Notes: generated by a model not told the origin, from the letters alone. A DNA stretch of 64,000 nucleotides from Mycolicibacterium llatzerense (GCF_000878195.1 NZ_JXST01000005.1:1-64000); one strand, 5' to 3'. Numbered from the stretch's first letter, positions 31,108 to 40,691 are shown. A program made the numbers and translations.

Positions 31108-31872
31108 CTACCCGGATGCCAGCTTCAGCAGGTGGCTCATGATGTCGGGGTAGCGCTTGAGGTGCGCGCCGCCGTTGAGGTCGAGCACCTCGCCCGTCAT
31201 CCATGACGACTGCTCCGAGCACAGGAACAACACGGCGTTCGCGATGTCCTCGGGGGTGCCGGCGCGGCCCAGTGCGGTGTTCTCCACGTACTCGTCGACG
31301 ACGCCGGGGATCAGTGCCGCGCCCTCGGTCAGTGGGGTGGCCACAAAGCCGGGGGCGACGGCGTTGACGCGAATTCCCTTGGGGCCCAACTCCAATGCGG
31401 CCACCTCGGTCAGCATCGACAGGCCGGCCTTGGCGGCGCTGTAGGCGCTCATGCCGATGGCCGGCTGGCGGCCGTTGAGCGACGAGATGCATACCAGTGA
31501 CCCGCCCTCGCGGAGCTGGCGGCCGGCGTACTTGGCGACGATGAACGAGCCCGTCAGACAGCAGTCGACGACGGCCCGGAAATCCTCGACCGGCATGTCG
31601 ACGATGAGTCCGAAGGTCGAGAATCCGGCACAGCTGACGACGGCGTCGAGCTCGCCGACCTGCTCGAAGACGGCAGCGACGGAGGCCTCGTCGGTCACCT
31701 CGACGACGACCGAGGTGTGCGGTGCGCCGAGCTCGGTGGCGCGGGATTCGGCGAGTTCGGCGTTCCGGTCGGCGATGGTGACGCGGTAGCCCTGCGCGGC
31801 CAGGCCCTGGGCGCTGGCCCAGCCGATGCCGGATGCCCCGCCGACGATGAGGGCGTTGCGCTGTGTGCTCAC
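31108..31872 (-). CDS. Short-chain dehydrogenase/reductase
   Basis: This 254-residue classical SDR has the cofactor motif GGASGIGWA, followed by ADRNA which favours NAD(H). The catalytic residues are Ser in CISSLNG and Tyr/Lys in YSAAKAG. The substrate is unknown. It lies 51 bp downstream of the formylglycine-generating enzyme on the same strand and may belong to the sulfatase operon, where it could process the desulfated alcohol; that is inference. Confidence 0.88.
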   Translation of the reverse strand: MSTQRNALIVGGASGIGWASAQGLAAQGYRVTIADRNAELAESRATELGAPHTSVVVEVTDEASVAAVFEQVGELDAVVSCAGFSTFGLIVDMPVEDFRAVVDCCLTGSFIVAKYAGRQLREGGSLVCISSLNGRQPAIGMSAYSAAKAGLSMLTEVAALELGPKGIRVNAVAPGFVATPLTEGAALIPGVVDEYVENTALGRAGTPEDIANAVLFLCSEQSSWMTGEVLDLNGGAHLKRYPDIMSHLLKLASG

Positions 31873-31923
31873 TGGTTTCTCCTGGGCCGTGGCGATCGCG
31901 TCACCCCGAGCGGAGTGAACAGA

Positions 31924-32805
31924 TTACCCAATCTGTATACACCTGAATCCGACGTGACTCATCCCCGTATCGACGGCTTGTGGACGACGGGCCGCCGGCC
32001 GGTAGCGCAGGCAGTAACTGTCCGCGCAGAGGAACGACCCGCCCTTGATCACCCGCCGCGGTACCTGGAATTGCGGCTGATCGGGGTCGAAACTGTCTGC
32101 GGCGCAACACGGCCCGCTGTCGCGGGTGGCGCCGTAGAAGTCGGTGGTCCACTCCCAGACATTGCCGGCCATGTCGAATAGGCCGTAGCCGTTGGCGGGG
32201 AAGCTACCCACCGGCGTGGTCTGGCCGTAGCCGGTGTCCGGCAGGTAGGGGAACTCGCCGTGCCAATAGTTGGCCAGCCGCTGCCCGGGCTGCTCGGACT
32301 CGGTACCCCAGGTGTAGGTGGCGCGGTCCAATCCGCCGCGGGCGGCGACCTCCCACTGCGCCTCGGTGGGCAGGCCCAGCCCCGCCCAGTCGGCGTACGC
32401 CGCGGCGTCCTCGAACGCCACATGCACGACCGGATGGTGCTCCCGGTTCCGCAGCGACGACTTCGGGCCCCGCGGGTGGTTCCAGCATGCACCCGGCGTC
32501 CACGTCCACCACTGGCTGAGGTGACGTAGGTCGACGGGGCCGGGGGTGCGGCGGAACACCATCGAGCCCGGTTGCAGATTCTCCGCCGGGGCGCCCGGAT
32601 AGTCGGCGGCGTCGAGCGGCCGTTCGGCGACGGTGACGTAGCCGGTGGCGTCGACGAAGGCGCCGAACGCTTCATTGGTCACCTGGTGCGGCTGAATCCA
32701 GAAACCGTCGACGGTGACCTCGCGGGCCGGGGCCTCCTCGGCGTAGTGCTCGTCCGAGCCCAGCATGGCGGTCTGCGCCGGAATCCAGGCCAATGCGTCA
32801 GGCAT
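31924..32805 (-). CDS. Formylglycine-generating enzyme (sulfatase-modifying factor)
   Basis: This is a 293-residue FGE-sulfatase domain protein. The C-terminal GGSFLCADSYCLRYRPAARR places the two catalytic copper-binding cysteines at about residues 260 and 265, the spacing of characterised actinobacterial FGEs. It oxidises the sulfatase active-site cysteine to formylglycine aerobically. The ATG at 32805 overlaps the HAD hydrolase end by 8 bp; the 101-codon upstream extension is a shadow. Its probable client is the sulfatase two genes upstream. Confidence 0.92.
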   Translation of the reverse strand: MPDALAWIPAQTAMLGSDEHYAEEAPAREVTVDGFWIQPHQVTNEAFGAFVDATGYVTVAERPLDAADYPGAPAENLQPGSMVFRRTPGPVDLRHLSQWWTWTPGACWNHPRGPKSSLRNREHHPVVHVAFEDAAAYADWAGLGLPTEAQWEVAARGGLDRATYTWGTESEQPGQRLANYWHGEFPYLPDTGYGQTTPVGSFPANGYGLFDMAGNVWEWTTDFYGATRDSGPCCAADSFDPDQPQFQVPRRVIKGGSFLCADSYCLRYRPAARRPQAVDTGMSHVGFRCIQIG

Positions 32806-33691
32806 CGAACACGGCGGCCCAGTCCGACTGCATGCTTGCGACGGTCCAGCCCTCGGTCTTCGCCAGCTCCAGCACCCGTTCCGCCCCTGCGACGTAATCG
32901 AATTCGCGTTCGGCATCGTCATGCAACACCAGCATCCGGAAGCCGCGGGCGTATTCGAGCATCTCGATGTCGCCGTTGGAGTTGCCCGCGGCGAAGATCG
33001 GCCGGCGCCCGATCCTGCCCCAGATCCGCACCGGCTTGATGGGCCCGTCGTCGAGGAACTCCGGTTGGGCCGTCGTGAGCAGTTCGCCGTCCTGGTATTG
33101 CAGCGCAACGGAACTGCCGACCACCCGCTCCGGCGGGATGCCGTACATCGCAGCCGTCACGGGCCGCATGAAATCGCGTCCGCCGCCGGAGGCGATGTAG
33201 CAGGTGAATCCGCTCGCCTCCAGGTAGCGCAGCAGCTCGATCATCGGCAGGTAGCCGCACGCGGTGTACGGCCGGCCGAGCGTCGGATGCGGAGCGTCGG
33301 CGAAGAACGCCGTCACCCGTGCGGCGTGTTCCTCGACGGTGATCCCGGAGTGTGCCGAAAGCATCGCTGCACCAAGTACTTTCAGATCGCTGTCATCGCC
33401 CTGATAGTGCTTGGTGACGGCGGCGCCAAACCAAGCGAGATCTCCCGACGCGGCTGCGGCGTACGGCTTCCGGTCCGCCAGCGCCGGGTCGGCAGCGACT
33501 TGCTCGGCCAGCCGGCGCACCAGGAAATCCAGCTGGATGTACGCCGGCTTCTCGCACCACAGTGTGCCGTCGTTGTCGAACACCGCGACCCGGTCTTGCG
33601 GCGCAACGTAATCCGGGCCATCGGTGGTGACCCGCCCGACGAAGTCGACGATCGCCGCCTTCGTCGGGCCGTCATTCCATGATTCGAGCAC
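32798..33691 (-). CDS. HAD superfamily hydrolase
   Basis: This 297-residue protein has HAD motif I in VFDNDGTLW (nucleophile Asp and Asp+2), motif II in CYIASGGGRDF, and motif IV in FAAGNSNGDIEML. It acts as a phosphatase or phosphotransferase on an unknown substrate. It starts with the GTG directly abutting the sulfatase stop and overlaps FGE by 8 bp, so the three are tightly coupled. HAD proteins of this type recur near sulfatases. Confidence 0.87.
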   Translation of the reverse strand: MLESWNDGPTKAAIVDFVGRVTTDGPDYVAPQDRVAVFDNDGTLWCEKPAYIQLDFLVRRLAEQVAADPALADRKPYAAAASGDLAWFGAAVTKHYQGDDSDLKVLGAAMLSAHSGITVEEHAARVTAFFADAPHPTLGRPYTACGYLPMIELLRYLEASGFTCYIASGGGRDFMRPVTAAMYGIPPERVVGSSVALQYQDGELLTTAQPEFLDDGPIKPVRIWGRIGRRPIFAAGNSNGDIEMLEYARGFRMLVLHDDAEREFDYVAGAERVLELAKTEGWTVASMQSDWAAVFDA

Positions 33692-35242
33692 CTAATCTGC
33701 CGCCAAGAACTGGTGGAGCTTCTCGACGATCTGATCGATGCTGAAGCTGGCCGGTGGGTGCCGCGGCGGGAACTCCTTGAAGGTGTCGAGGAACGCCGCG
33801 GCCATGGCCGTCGCATAGAACGCGAAGAAGTCGCGTCGCAGGAACCACTCGTAGTACGTGTTCGACGTGATGTCGGCGTACTCGTACGGGTCGGTGCGCA
33901 GATTGAACAGCTTGGGCACACGCAGCGGCGTGAACGGTTCGGCCCAAATCCGCAGCGTGCCTTGGCAGCGCTGCTCGGCGAAGACGATCTTCCAGTTCTC
34001 GAAGCGCATCGCCACCAGCTCGGCGTCGTCGTTGAAGTAGAAGAAGCCGCGACGCGGGCTGTGCTCTACCTCGCCGGTCAGATACGGCAGCAGGTTGAAC
34101 CCGTCGATGTGGACCTTGTACTCGGTTTCACCGTCTGCCCCGGCCTTGTGCCCCTTCTTGAGCTTCTCGACGATGTCGGTATCGCCGGCGGCGGCCAGCA
34201 GCGTCGGCAGCCAGTCGTGGTGCTGGATGATGTCGTTGGAAACCGCGCCCGCCTTGATCTTTCCGGGCCAGCGGATCAGCTCCGGCACCCGGAAGGCGCC
34301 CTCCCAGTTGGTGTTCTTCTCGCTGCGGAACGGGGTGGTGCCGCCGTCGGGCCACGTGTTGCGGTGCGGGCCGTTGTCGGTGGAGTAGATGACGATGGTG
34401 TCGTCGGCGATGCCCAGTTCGTCCAGGACATCCAGCACCGTGCCGACGTTCTTGTCGTGGTCGATCATCGCGTCGTGGTACTCGGACTGCCAGATGCCTG
34501 CTTGCCCGCGGCTCTCCGGCTTCACATGTGTGTAGAGGTGCATGTGGGTGAAGTTGCACCAGACGAAGAACGGGTTGCCCTCGTCGTGCTGGCGCTTGAT
34601 GTAGTCGACGGTGCGGTCGGCGATGTCGTCGTCGATGGTCTCCATCCGCTTGGCGGTCAGCGGCCCGGTGTCCTCGATGGTCTGCTTGCCGACCGGACCG
34701 AACTTCGGGTCGTCGGGTTCGGACGAGACCTCGGTGGTGGCCTTGCAGTTCATCACCCCGCGCGGCAGAGCCTTCTCGTACAGTCGCGGGAACTGGTCCT
34801 TGTGCGGGTAGTCGACTTGCTCGGGCTCTTCTTCGGCGTTGAGGTGGTACAGGTTGCCGTAGAACTCGTCGAAGCCGTGCACCGTCGGCAGGTACTTGTT
34901 CAGGTCGCCGAAGTGGTTCTTGCCGAATTGCCCGGTGGCGTAGCCCAGCGGCTTGAGCAGTTCGGCGATGGTCGGATCCTCTGCGGCCCAACCGATGTCG
35001 ACGCCCGGTATGCCGACTTTGCTCATCCCGGTGCGGTACACGCTCTGCCCGCTGATGAACGCCGCGCGGCCGGCGGTGCAGCTTTGCTCGCCGTATGAGT
35101 CGGTGAAGCGCATGCCCTCGGCGGCGATGCGGTCGATGTTCGGGGTGCGGTAGCCCATCAGCCCGTCGCTGTAACAGCTCAGGTTGCTGATGCCGATGTC
35201 GTCACCCCAGATCACCAGGATGTTGGGTTTGCCGTCGGGCAT
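33692..35242 (-). CDS. Arylsulfatase family protein (formylglycine-dependent)
   Basis: This 516-residue alkaline-phosphatase-superfamily sulfatase has metal-binding ILVIWGDDIG (Asp14-Asp15) and SCTAGRAAF containing the modification motif Cys55-Thr-Ala-Gly-Arg. This is the C-x-A-x-R variant rather than the usual C-x-P-x-R; Cys55 would become formylglycine. Further motifs are TGQFGKNHFGD and YSTDNGPH. There is no obvious signal peptide, so it appears cytoplasmic. It cleaves a sulfate ester of unknown identity. It is the first gene of the HAD-FGE-SDR cluster. Confidence 0.92.
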   Translation of the reverse strand: MPDGKPNILVIWGDDIGISNLSCYSDGLMGYRTPNIDRIAAEGMRFTDSYGEQSCTAGRAAFISGQSVYRTGMSKVGIPGVDIGWAAEDPTIAELLKPLGYATGQFGKNHFGDLNKYLPTVHGFDEFYGNLYHLNAEEEPEQVDYPHKDQFPRLYEKALPRGVMNCKATTEVSSEPDDPKFGPVGKQTIEDTGPLTAKRMETIDDDIADRTVDYIKRQHDEGNPFFVWCNFTHMHLYTHVKPESRGQAGIWQSEYHDAMIDHDKNVGTVLDVLDELGIADDTIVIYSTDNGPHRNTWPDGGTTPFRSEKNTNWEGAFRVPELIRWPGKIKAGAVSNDIIQHHDWLPTLLAAAGDTDIVEKLKKGHKAGADGETEYKVHIDGFNLLPYLTGEVEHSPRRGFFYFNDDAELVAMRFENWKIVFAEQRCQGTLRIWAEPFTPLRVPKLFNLRTDPYEYADITSNTYYEWFLRRDFFAFYATAMAAAFLDTFKEFPPRHPPASFSIDQIVEKLHQFLAAD

Positions 35243-35471
35243 TGCGGAGCTCCTCGGTCGAAACGGATTTTCCTGTGCCCGTTCGACTTTACGGATGGGT
35301 CAAGGATTCCGGCGCGGGTTTGGCATCCGTTCAGTTGCCCGGCGGTATAGACGCTCGTTTCCGGTGTGATCTTGATCTGGCTGGTGGTGCTGAGGAACTT
35401 CGGACGAAACCGTGACGCCGGCGTAGAATTCACCGCGCGTGTTCTATCGCCGAGCCTCGGGGGGCACAATG

Positions 35472-35903
35472 ATGACCAACGCGCGCGACATCATGCATAG
35501 TGGCGTTATCTGCGTCAATGAATATGAAACGGTAAGCGCTGCCGCTACTCGGATGCGCGACCTGGGCATCGGCGCACTGCCGATCTGCGCTGACGACGAG
35601 CATCTACGCGGCATGGTTACCGACCGGGATATCGCCGTCAAATGCCTTGCGGCAGGGAAGGAACCTGCCACCACTCTGGTGGGTGAGCTGGCCCAGGGGC
35701 CGGTCTACTTTGTTCCCAGCACCGCCAGCATCCTCTACATGCTGGACGTCATGGCGTTGCACCAGGTGCGCCGGCTGCCGGTGGTCGAAGGTCGTCGACT
35801 CGTTGGCATCGTCACCGAAGCTGATGTGGTGCGGAAGTTGTCTGAGCACGCCATCGCAGAGTTCCTCACGGCGGTCTGCGCACCCCGCGCATTCACCGCG
35901 TAG
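35472..35903 (+). CDS. hrp1: Tandem CBS-domain protein, Hrp1-like
   Basis: This 143-residue protein is the length of M. tuberculosis hypoxic response protein 1 (Rv2626c) and similar throughout: TNARDIM start, IGALPIC, MVTDRDIAVK, HQVRRLPV and LVGIVTEADVV, i.e. two CBS domains. CBS pairs often sense adenosyl ligands, though none is established for Hrp1. ATG 35472 is favoured (ATG 35469 adjacent); GGGGGG lies 5-11 nt upstream. The M. tuberculosis gene is in the DosR regulon; the site here is not obvious. Confidence 0.88.
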   Translation: MTNARDIMHSGVICVNEYETVSAAATRMRDLGIGALPICADDEHLRGMVTDRDIAVKCLAAGKEPATTLVGELAQGPVYFVPSTASILYMLDVMALHQVRRLPVVEGRRLVGIVTEADVVRKLSEHAIAEFLTAVCAPRAFTA

Positions 35904-36048
35904 TAGCCACCTTTCCGGCCGACCGCGCACGCATGGGTATCGCGGGCCGAGCGTGAATTGGATGTGTGCTGGCAACTCAACGCGAAGGGCCTTGTTTGTC
36001 GACATCAGGCGGTCCGAGGCGCACGCTTGAAGCGGGAAGGTGATCGAC

Positions 36049-36324
36049 ATGTACGACAAGGATCTGACCAACAAGTGGCACGTCGAGATCGAGTTCTACG
36101 AAGATGACGTCCACACCCACGCCAGCGCGCACGCCCGGCTCCGCGACGACACGCTCTCGACGACGGGGGATGCCTACCGCAATCCCAAAGACCCGAGTGC
36201 GCCGTTGGTCGGCGAGGAGATCGCAGCGGCCCGGGCGCTCATCGCGCTCGGCACCGATCTGCTGCTGGCAGCCTCGGCGAACATCGAGAAATCAACACAG
36301 CACCCGGTGCACCTCTACCGCTGA
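36049..36324 (+). CDS. DUF1876 family protein (Rv1738/Rv2632c-like)
   Basis: This 91-residue protein is of the DUF1876 family, whose M. tuberculosis member Rv1738 is strongly hypoxia-induced and structurally resembles ribosome hibernation factors. WHVEIEFYEDDVHTHASAHARL is the family opening (here quoted in part) and the C-terminal helix is conserved. A GGAAGG site 8 nt before the ATG at 36049 decides that start over the GTG at 36040. It follows hrp1, making a two-gene dormancy-type block. Confidence 0.85.
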   Translation: MYDKDLTNKWHVEIEFYEDDVHTHASAHARLRDDTLSTTGDAYRNPKDPSAPLVGEEIAAARALIALGTDLLLAASANIEKSTQHPVHLYR

Positions 36325-36330
36325 AACCAG

Positions 36331-36416
36331 CGCGAGCAGTCCCCCGCAAGCGGGAGGTGCCCCCAACAAAACTGTCGCATTTCCAACAGAATTCGACAGT
36401 TTTACGTCTGCTCGCG
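36331..36416. repeat. Intergenic palindrome P7 with a second hairpin nested in one arm
   Basis: The right arm 36394-36416 matches the P6 arm family. The left arm is split: CGCGAGCAG at 36331-36339 and ACAAAACTGTCG at 36366-36377, separated by 26 bp containing CCCCCGCAAGCGGGAGG, itself a hairpin. It lies between convergent stops. Confidence 0.7.
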
Positions 36417-36438
36417 GGGGAAGGTGACGGGCCAGCCG

Positions 36439-37524
36439 CTACTTGGCGTCAGCCGCTTCCATCTGGCGGAAGAGCTCGACGTAGTAGGGCATGCATTCCT
36501 TCATGGCCTGCTCGGTGTTGAACAGCGGCTCGTAGCCCAGGTCTCGCTTGGCCTTGGCGATCGAGAAGTAGTTGTTCAGGTAGAGGCGCTCGACGGCCAG
36601 CGGCTCGATCAGCGGCTCGGGCAGGCCGAACTTGAAGTGCAGCCACTGCCAGGCCATCATCGCGCGGTGCACGAGCTTGCCGGAGACGCGGAAGTTGGGC
36701 AGCTTGCGGCCACACGCGGCGACGACGGGACGGGCGAACTCGAACATGTTGAGCGGTTCGCCGTCGTTGATGAAGTAGGCCTGTCCGGGTGACGTGCCGC
36801 CGGGCACCAGGTGCTCGCCCGCCAGGATGAAACCGTGGATCAGGTTGTGCACGTAGGAGTTGTCCAGCTTGATGTTCTTGTTGCCCACCAGCACCTTGAC
36901 GTGGCCGGCGAGGATGTTCTCGAACACCTTCCTGAACATGGTCTGGTCGCCCCGGCCCCAGATGCCGCTGGGCCGGATGGAACAAGTCAGTAAACCCGAC
37001 CCGTCCCCTTCAATATCGTTCTGCGACAGCACGAACTTCTCTGCGGCGACCTTGGTCTCGGTGTACAGGTCGTTGAAGCGCGTGGTGTACGGCATGGACT
37101 CGTCGCCGTTCTGGATGTCCTGGCCACCCATCACGACGCTGTTCGACGCGGTGTAGACGAACCGCTTGACGCCCGCGGCCCGGCCCAGCTTCACCAGGTT
37201 CTCGGTGCCGCCGACGTTCACGCCGAAGCTGCGGTTGCGGTACTCATCGGTGACGGACGCGCCGCCCATCAGGTCGATGATCGCCGCGGTGTGGATGATC
37301 GTGTCGATATCGGCGACAGCCTTCGACACATCTTCGGGGTTGGTGATGTCGCCGACCTGAGTCTCCAGGTTCGGGTTCTCCGGCAGCGGCGACGGGACGC
37401 GGTCGAAGGACCGGACGCGGTGGCCGCGGTCGAGCAGTTCGGTCACCAGGTTGGCGCCGACGAAGCCAGACCCACCGGTTACCAGCACACGGCCGAGGTC
37501 TGTGGTCAGGGAAGCATCACGCAT
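36439..37524 (-). CDS. 3-beta-hydroxysteroid dehydrogenase / isomerase family
   Basis: This 361-residue protein closely resembles M. tuberculosis Rv1106c, which oxidises cholesterol to cholest-4-en-3-one. Rossmann motif VTGGSGFVGANLV, a SNSVVMGG segment and the catalytic YTETKVAAEKF are visible, and the C-terminal DLGYEPLF pattern is conserved. The ATG at 37524 (MRDASLTTDLG) is chosen over an upstream in-frame start. It is divergent in function from its xse neighbours but on the same strand, 63 bp downstream of xseB. Confidence 0.92.
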   Translation of the reverse strand: MRDASLTTDLGRVLVTGGSGFVGANLVTELLDRGHRVRSFDRVPSPLPENPNLETQVGDITNPEDVSKAVADIDTIIHTAAIIDLMGGASVTDEYRNRSFGVNVGGTENLVKLGRAAGVKRFVYTASNSVVMGGQDIQNGDESMPYTTRFNDLYTETKVAAEKFVLSQNDIEGDGSGLLTCSIRPSGIWGRGDQTMFRKVFENILAGHVKVLVGNKNIKLDNSYVHNLIHGFILAGEHLVPGGTSPGQAYFINDGEPLNMFEFARPVVAACGRKLPNFRVSGKLVHRAMMAWQWLHFKFGLPEPLIEPLAVERLYLNNYFSIAKAKRDLGYEPLFNTEQAMKECMPYYVELFRQMEAADAK

Positions 37525-37587
37525 GGTGCAGGAGCATAACTGAAACGTGTTCCAGTTAACAGTGTCCGGCAATAATTACCGCACCGA

Positions 37588-37800
37588 TCAATTTTCGTCG
37601 TCGGCGCCCGTGGCGAGCGCATCCTCGACTTTCTTGCGGGCGCCGGCCAGATGCTCTTCGCACCGTTTTGCCAGTTGTTCGCCCCTTTCCCAGAGCTGGA
37701 GCGAGGTATCGAGGTCGAGCCCGCCCGCTTCCAGTTGGCGGACGACCTCGATCAGTTCGTCGCGGGCCTTTTCGTAGCCAAGCTGACTAATGTTCGTCAT
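37588..37800 (-). CDS. xseB: Exodeoxyribonuclease VII small subunit
   Basis: This 70-residue protein has the XseB helical hairpin: [44 protein letters not shown], shown here only as motif regions GYEKARDEL and LWERGEQLA. Several copies bind each XseA subunit in exonuclease VII. The ATG overlaps the xseA stop by 14 bp. It is equivalent to Rv1107c. Confidence 0.93.
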   Translation of the reverse strand: MTNISQLGYEKARDELIEVVRQLEAGGLDLDTSLQLWERGEQLAKRCEEHLAGARKKVEDALATGADDEN

Positions 37801-39031
37801 ATATTCCTTCGCTCACGGTCGTGACGGCGCCGTCGGCCACCCGGATTCGGAGTCTGGTTCCCGCCGGGGCATCCTGTGCCGACCGCAGGACCGTGCCGGC
37901 CGCCGATAGGTTCTGCACCACGGCGTAACCACGGGCCAGAGTCGCGGCCGGGCCCAGCGTGGCCAGCCGGGCCGACAGGTGGCCCACGTGATTGGTTTCG
38001 GTGGCGATGAGCCGCCGGATGTCGCGACGCGCGGCCGTCACGGCCCGGGTGATCTCCTCGCCGCGCGCATCCAGTGCCTGTAGCGGCTGGGCCAATACCG
38101 GGCGGTCGCGCAACTGTTCGATGAAGCGCGTCTCGCGGTGCACCCAATTGCGCAGGGCCTGGGCGCTGCGCCGACGCAGGTCGGTCACCAGGGTCTGCTC
38201 GGCGGCAGCGTCGGGGACGACGCGTTTGGCCGCATCGGTCGGGGTGGCCGCCCGCAGGTCGGCGACCAGGTCGCACAGCGGGTTGTCCGGTTCGTGCCCG
38301 ACGGCGCTGACCACCGGGGTGGTGCAGGCGGCGATCTCGCGGCACAGGGTTTCGTCGGAGAACGGCAGCAGGTCCTCGACGCTGCCGCCGCCGCGGGCGA
38401 TCACGATGACGTCGACGGCCGGTTCGGCGTCCAGCGCGCGCAGGGCCTCGACGATCTGCGGCACCGCGTTCGTGCCTTGGACTGCGGTGTTGCGGATATC
38501 GAAGTGGACTGCGGGCCAACGGCTTTGGGCGACGGAGACGACGTCGTGTTCGGCGGCCGACGCCCGGCCGGTGATCAGGCCAATGGTGTTGGGCAGGAAC
38601 GGAATCGGGCGCTTGAGCCGCGGATCGAACAGGCCCTCGGCGTCCAGCAGCCGGCGCAGCCGGTCGATGCGGGCCAGCAGCTCACCGATGCCGACCGCGC
38701 GAATCTGGCTGATGCGCAACGAGAATGAGCCGTTGCGGGTGTAGAACTGCGGCTTGCCGAGCATGATCACCTGGGTGCCCTCGGACAGCGGCACCGGGGC
38801 GTCGTCGACCAGGGCGCGGGGGCAGCTGACCGACAGCGACATGTCCGCGGCCGGGTCCCGCAGCACCATCCAGGCCGTCGACTGCCGCAACTTCAGCTCG
38901 GTGAGCTGGCCCTCGATCCAGATGGTGCCGAGCCGGTCGATGTACTTGGCTACCCGGGTGGATACCGCCCGGACCGGCCATGGGTTCTCGGCCGAGTTCT
39001 CGTTCTCGGCCGCTGCGGCAGCCGACGTCAC
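37787..39031 (-). CDS. xseA: Exodeoxyribonuclease VII large subunit
   Basis: This 414-residue protein is equivalent to Rv1108c. An N-terminal OB-fold domain ([12 protein letters not shown]) is followed by the catalytic domain with [14 protein letters not shown] and [18 protein letters not shown], and then a long coiled coil. Exonuclease VII degrades single-stranded DNA in both directions. It is translationally coupled to xseB and starts 4 bp after the lipid-droplet gene's stop, so three genes form an operon. Confidence 0.95.
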   Translation of the reverse strand: MTSAAAAAENENSAENPWPVRAVSTRVAKYIDRLGTIWIEGQLTELKLRQSTAWMVLRDPAADMSLSVSCPRALVDDAPVPLSEGTQVIMLGKPQFYTRNGSFSLRISQIRAVGIGELLARIDRLRRLLDAEGLFDPRLKRPIPFLPNTIGLITGRASAAEHDVVSVAQSRWPAVHFDIRNTAVQGTNAVPQIVEALRALDAEPAVDVIVIARGGGSVEDLLPFSDETLCREIAACTTPVVSAVGHEPDNPLCDLVADLRAATPTDAAKRVVPDAAAEQTLVTDLRRRSAQALRNWVHRETRFIEQLRDRPVLAQPLQALDARGEEITRAVTAARRDIRRLIATETNHVGHLSARLATLGPAATLARGYAVVQNLSAAGTVLRSAQDAPAGTRLRIRVADGAVTTVSEGIYDEH

Positions 39032-39035
39032 CGCA

Positions 39036-39614
39036 TCACTTCGCGGTCGCGCGGGTGATCCTGTTGGCCAGCAGCGTCTGGAACGGCGCGCGGGACTTCG
39101 TGTTGTTCTCGTAGGCGAGCAGCGCCTCGAGGTCGTCGACCTTGAGCTGGGGCAGCCGGGCCCGCAGCTGGGCCAGGGTCAGCGCCGCGTAGTCGAGGTC
39201 GGTCACGATTGCCGGCTCGATCGCAGTCGTCGCGCTGGCACCGTTGGTGGCCGAGCCGTTGGTCGTCGCCTTCGGCGTGTCCGTGTACAGCGCGAAGCGG
39301 CCCTCGGTGAGGCGGGCGCCGTCCCGCTGTTCGGTCGTGGCAGCCGCATCCGCCGGTGCCGCGTCCAGCAGGTCCTCGTCGAACGTGGCCCATTCCGGCT
39401 GCTCGTCCTTCGGCGGGAACCACTGCTCGAGGGTCTCGTCACCCTTGTTGACGAGTTCGGCCAGGTCCTGCTGCATCTTCATGACCAGCTGGGCGAGCTG
39501 ACTGGCCAGCGTCATCGGGTAGGTCAGGATCGTTTGGGGGAGCCGGACGGTCTCCTCGAGCGCGGTCGCAGCCGCGCCGACCAGCAGCCGGACTCCGTAG
39601 GGCGCAGTAGACAT
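39036..39614 (-). CDS. Lipid droplet-associated protein (Rv1109c-like)
   Basis: This 192-residue protein has an N-terminal amphipathic helical segment ([19 protein letters not shown]... [10 protein letters not shown]), followed by a hydrophilic Ala/Thr-rich linker and a C-terminal helix with [20 protein letters not shown]. The mycobacterial orthologue is annotated as lipid droplet-associated; a mechanism is not established. The ATG at 39614 is chosen over a long extension that is a shadow of ispH. Confidence 0.82.
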   Translation of the reverse strand: MSTAPYGVRLLVGAAATALEETVRLPQTILTYPMTLASQLAQLVMKMQQDLAELVNKGDETLEQWFPPKDEQPEWATFDEDLLDAAPADAAATTEQRDGARLTEGRFALYTDTPKATTNGSATNGASATTAIEPAIVTDLDYAALTLAQLRARLPQLKVDDLEALLAYENNTKSRAPFQTLLANRITRATAK

Positions 39615-39680
39615 GCTTGCCAGAGTACGGCTGGCTCTGGCGAAGCGGTGATACGCACCCTTGAGCAGTACCCTCGACGT

Positions 39681-40691
39681 ATGCCACCGACCATCAATAT
39701 GGGCATTCCCGGAGCCACCGTTTCGGTTGCCGGGGCTGCGATGAGCAAAACCGGTAAGCGGGTGCTCCTCGCCGAGCCCCGAGGGTACTGCGCGGGCGTG
39801 GACCGCGCGGTCGAGACCGTCGAGCGGGCGCTGGAGAAGCACGGTGCCCCGGTGTACGTGCGGCACGAGATCGTGCACAACCGCTACGTGGTGGACACCC
39901 TGGCCAAGGCCGGGGCGGTGTTCGTCGAGCAGACCGAAGAGGTGCCCGAGGGCGCCATCGTGGTGTTCTCCGCCCACGGCGTCGCGCCGACGGTGCACGA
40001 GGAAGCCGCGGCGCGCAATCTGCGGACCATCGACGCCACCTGCCCGCTGGTCACCAAGGTGCACAACGAGGCCAAGCGCTTCGCCCGCGACGACTACGAC
40101 ATCCTGCTGGTCGGTCACGAGGGCCACGAAGAGGTCGTCGGCACCGCAGGTGAGGCACCTGAGCATGTGCAGGTCGTCGACAACCCTGACGCCGTCGACA
40201 AGGTGACGGTGCGCGATCCGAACAAGGTCATCTGGCTGTCCCAGACCACCCTGTCGGTCGACGAGACCATGGAGACCGTGCGGCGGCTGCGGGAGAAGTT
40301 CCCGACGCTGCAGGACCCGCCCAGCGACGACATCTGCTACGCCACCCAGAACCGCCAGGTTGCGGTCAAGGCGATGGCCCCGGAGTGCGAGCTGGTGATC
40401 GTCGTCGGCTCGCGCAACTCGTCGAACTCGGTGCGCCTGGTCGAGGTGGCGCTGGGCGCCGGCTCGAATGCGGCCAAGCTCGTCGACTACGCCGAGGACA
40501 TCGACCCGGCCTGGCTGGAGAACGTCACGACGGTCGGCGTCACCTCCGGCGCCTCGGTGCCCGAGATCCTGGTGCGGGGCGTCCTGGAGCGACTCGCCGA
40601 ATTCGGCTACGACACTGTGCAGCCCGTCACCACCGCGAACGAGACGCTGGTGTTCGCGCTGCCGCGCGAGATTCGTCCGGCCCGGCACTAG
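39681..40691 (+). CDS. ispH: 4-hydroxy-3-methylbut-2-enyl diphosphate reductase
   Basis: This 336-residue protein is equivalent to Rv1110 (LytB2). It catalyses the last MEP-pathway step, making IPP and DMAPP. The three iron-sulfur cysteines are in [21 protein letters not shown] and [11 protein letters not shown] 35-residue N-terminal segment precedes the catalytic core, as in other mycobacterial LytB2 proteins. The ATG at 39681 ([12 protein letters not shown]) matches that start. Confidence 0.95.
   Translation: MPPTINMGIPGATVSVAGAAMSKTGKRVLLAEPRGYCAGVDRAVETVERALEKHGAPVYVRHEIVHNRYVVDTLAKAGAVFVEQTEEVPEGAIVVFSAHGVAPTVHEEAAARNLRTIDATCPLVTKVHNEAKRFARDDYDILLVGHEGHEEVVGTAGEAPEHVQVVDNPDAVDKVTVRDPNKVIWLSQTTLSVDETMETVRRLREKFPTLQDPPSDDICYATQNRQVAVKAMAPECELVIVVGSRNSSNSVRLVEVALGAGSNAAKLVDYAEDIDPAWLENVTTVGVTSGASVPEILVRGVLERLAEFGYDTVQPVTTANETLVFALPREIRPARH

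Noticed and set aside
33713..35098. 461-codon plus-strand open frame
   Set aside because: Antisense shadow of the sulfatase gene, whose motifs are unambiguous on the other strand.
35904..36048. DosR box upstream of the DUF1876 gene
   Set aside because: The best segments match only about 8-9 of 14 consensus positions, too weak to annotate.
38754..40691. 645-codon frame ending in ispH
   Set aside because: The N-terminal 309 codons are antisense to xseA and the lipid-droplet gene; ispH begins at 39681 with its conserved start.
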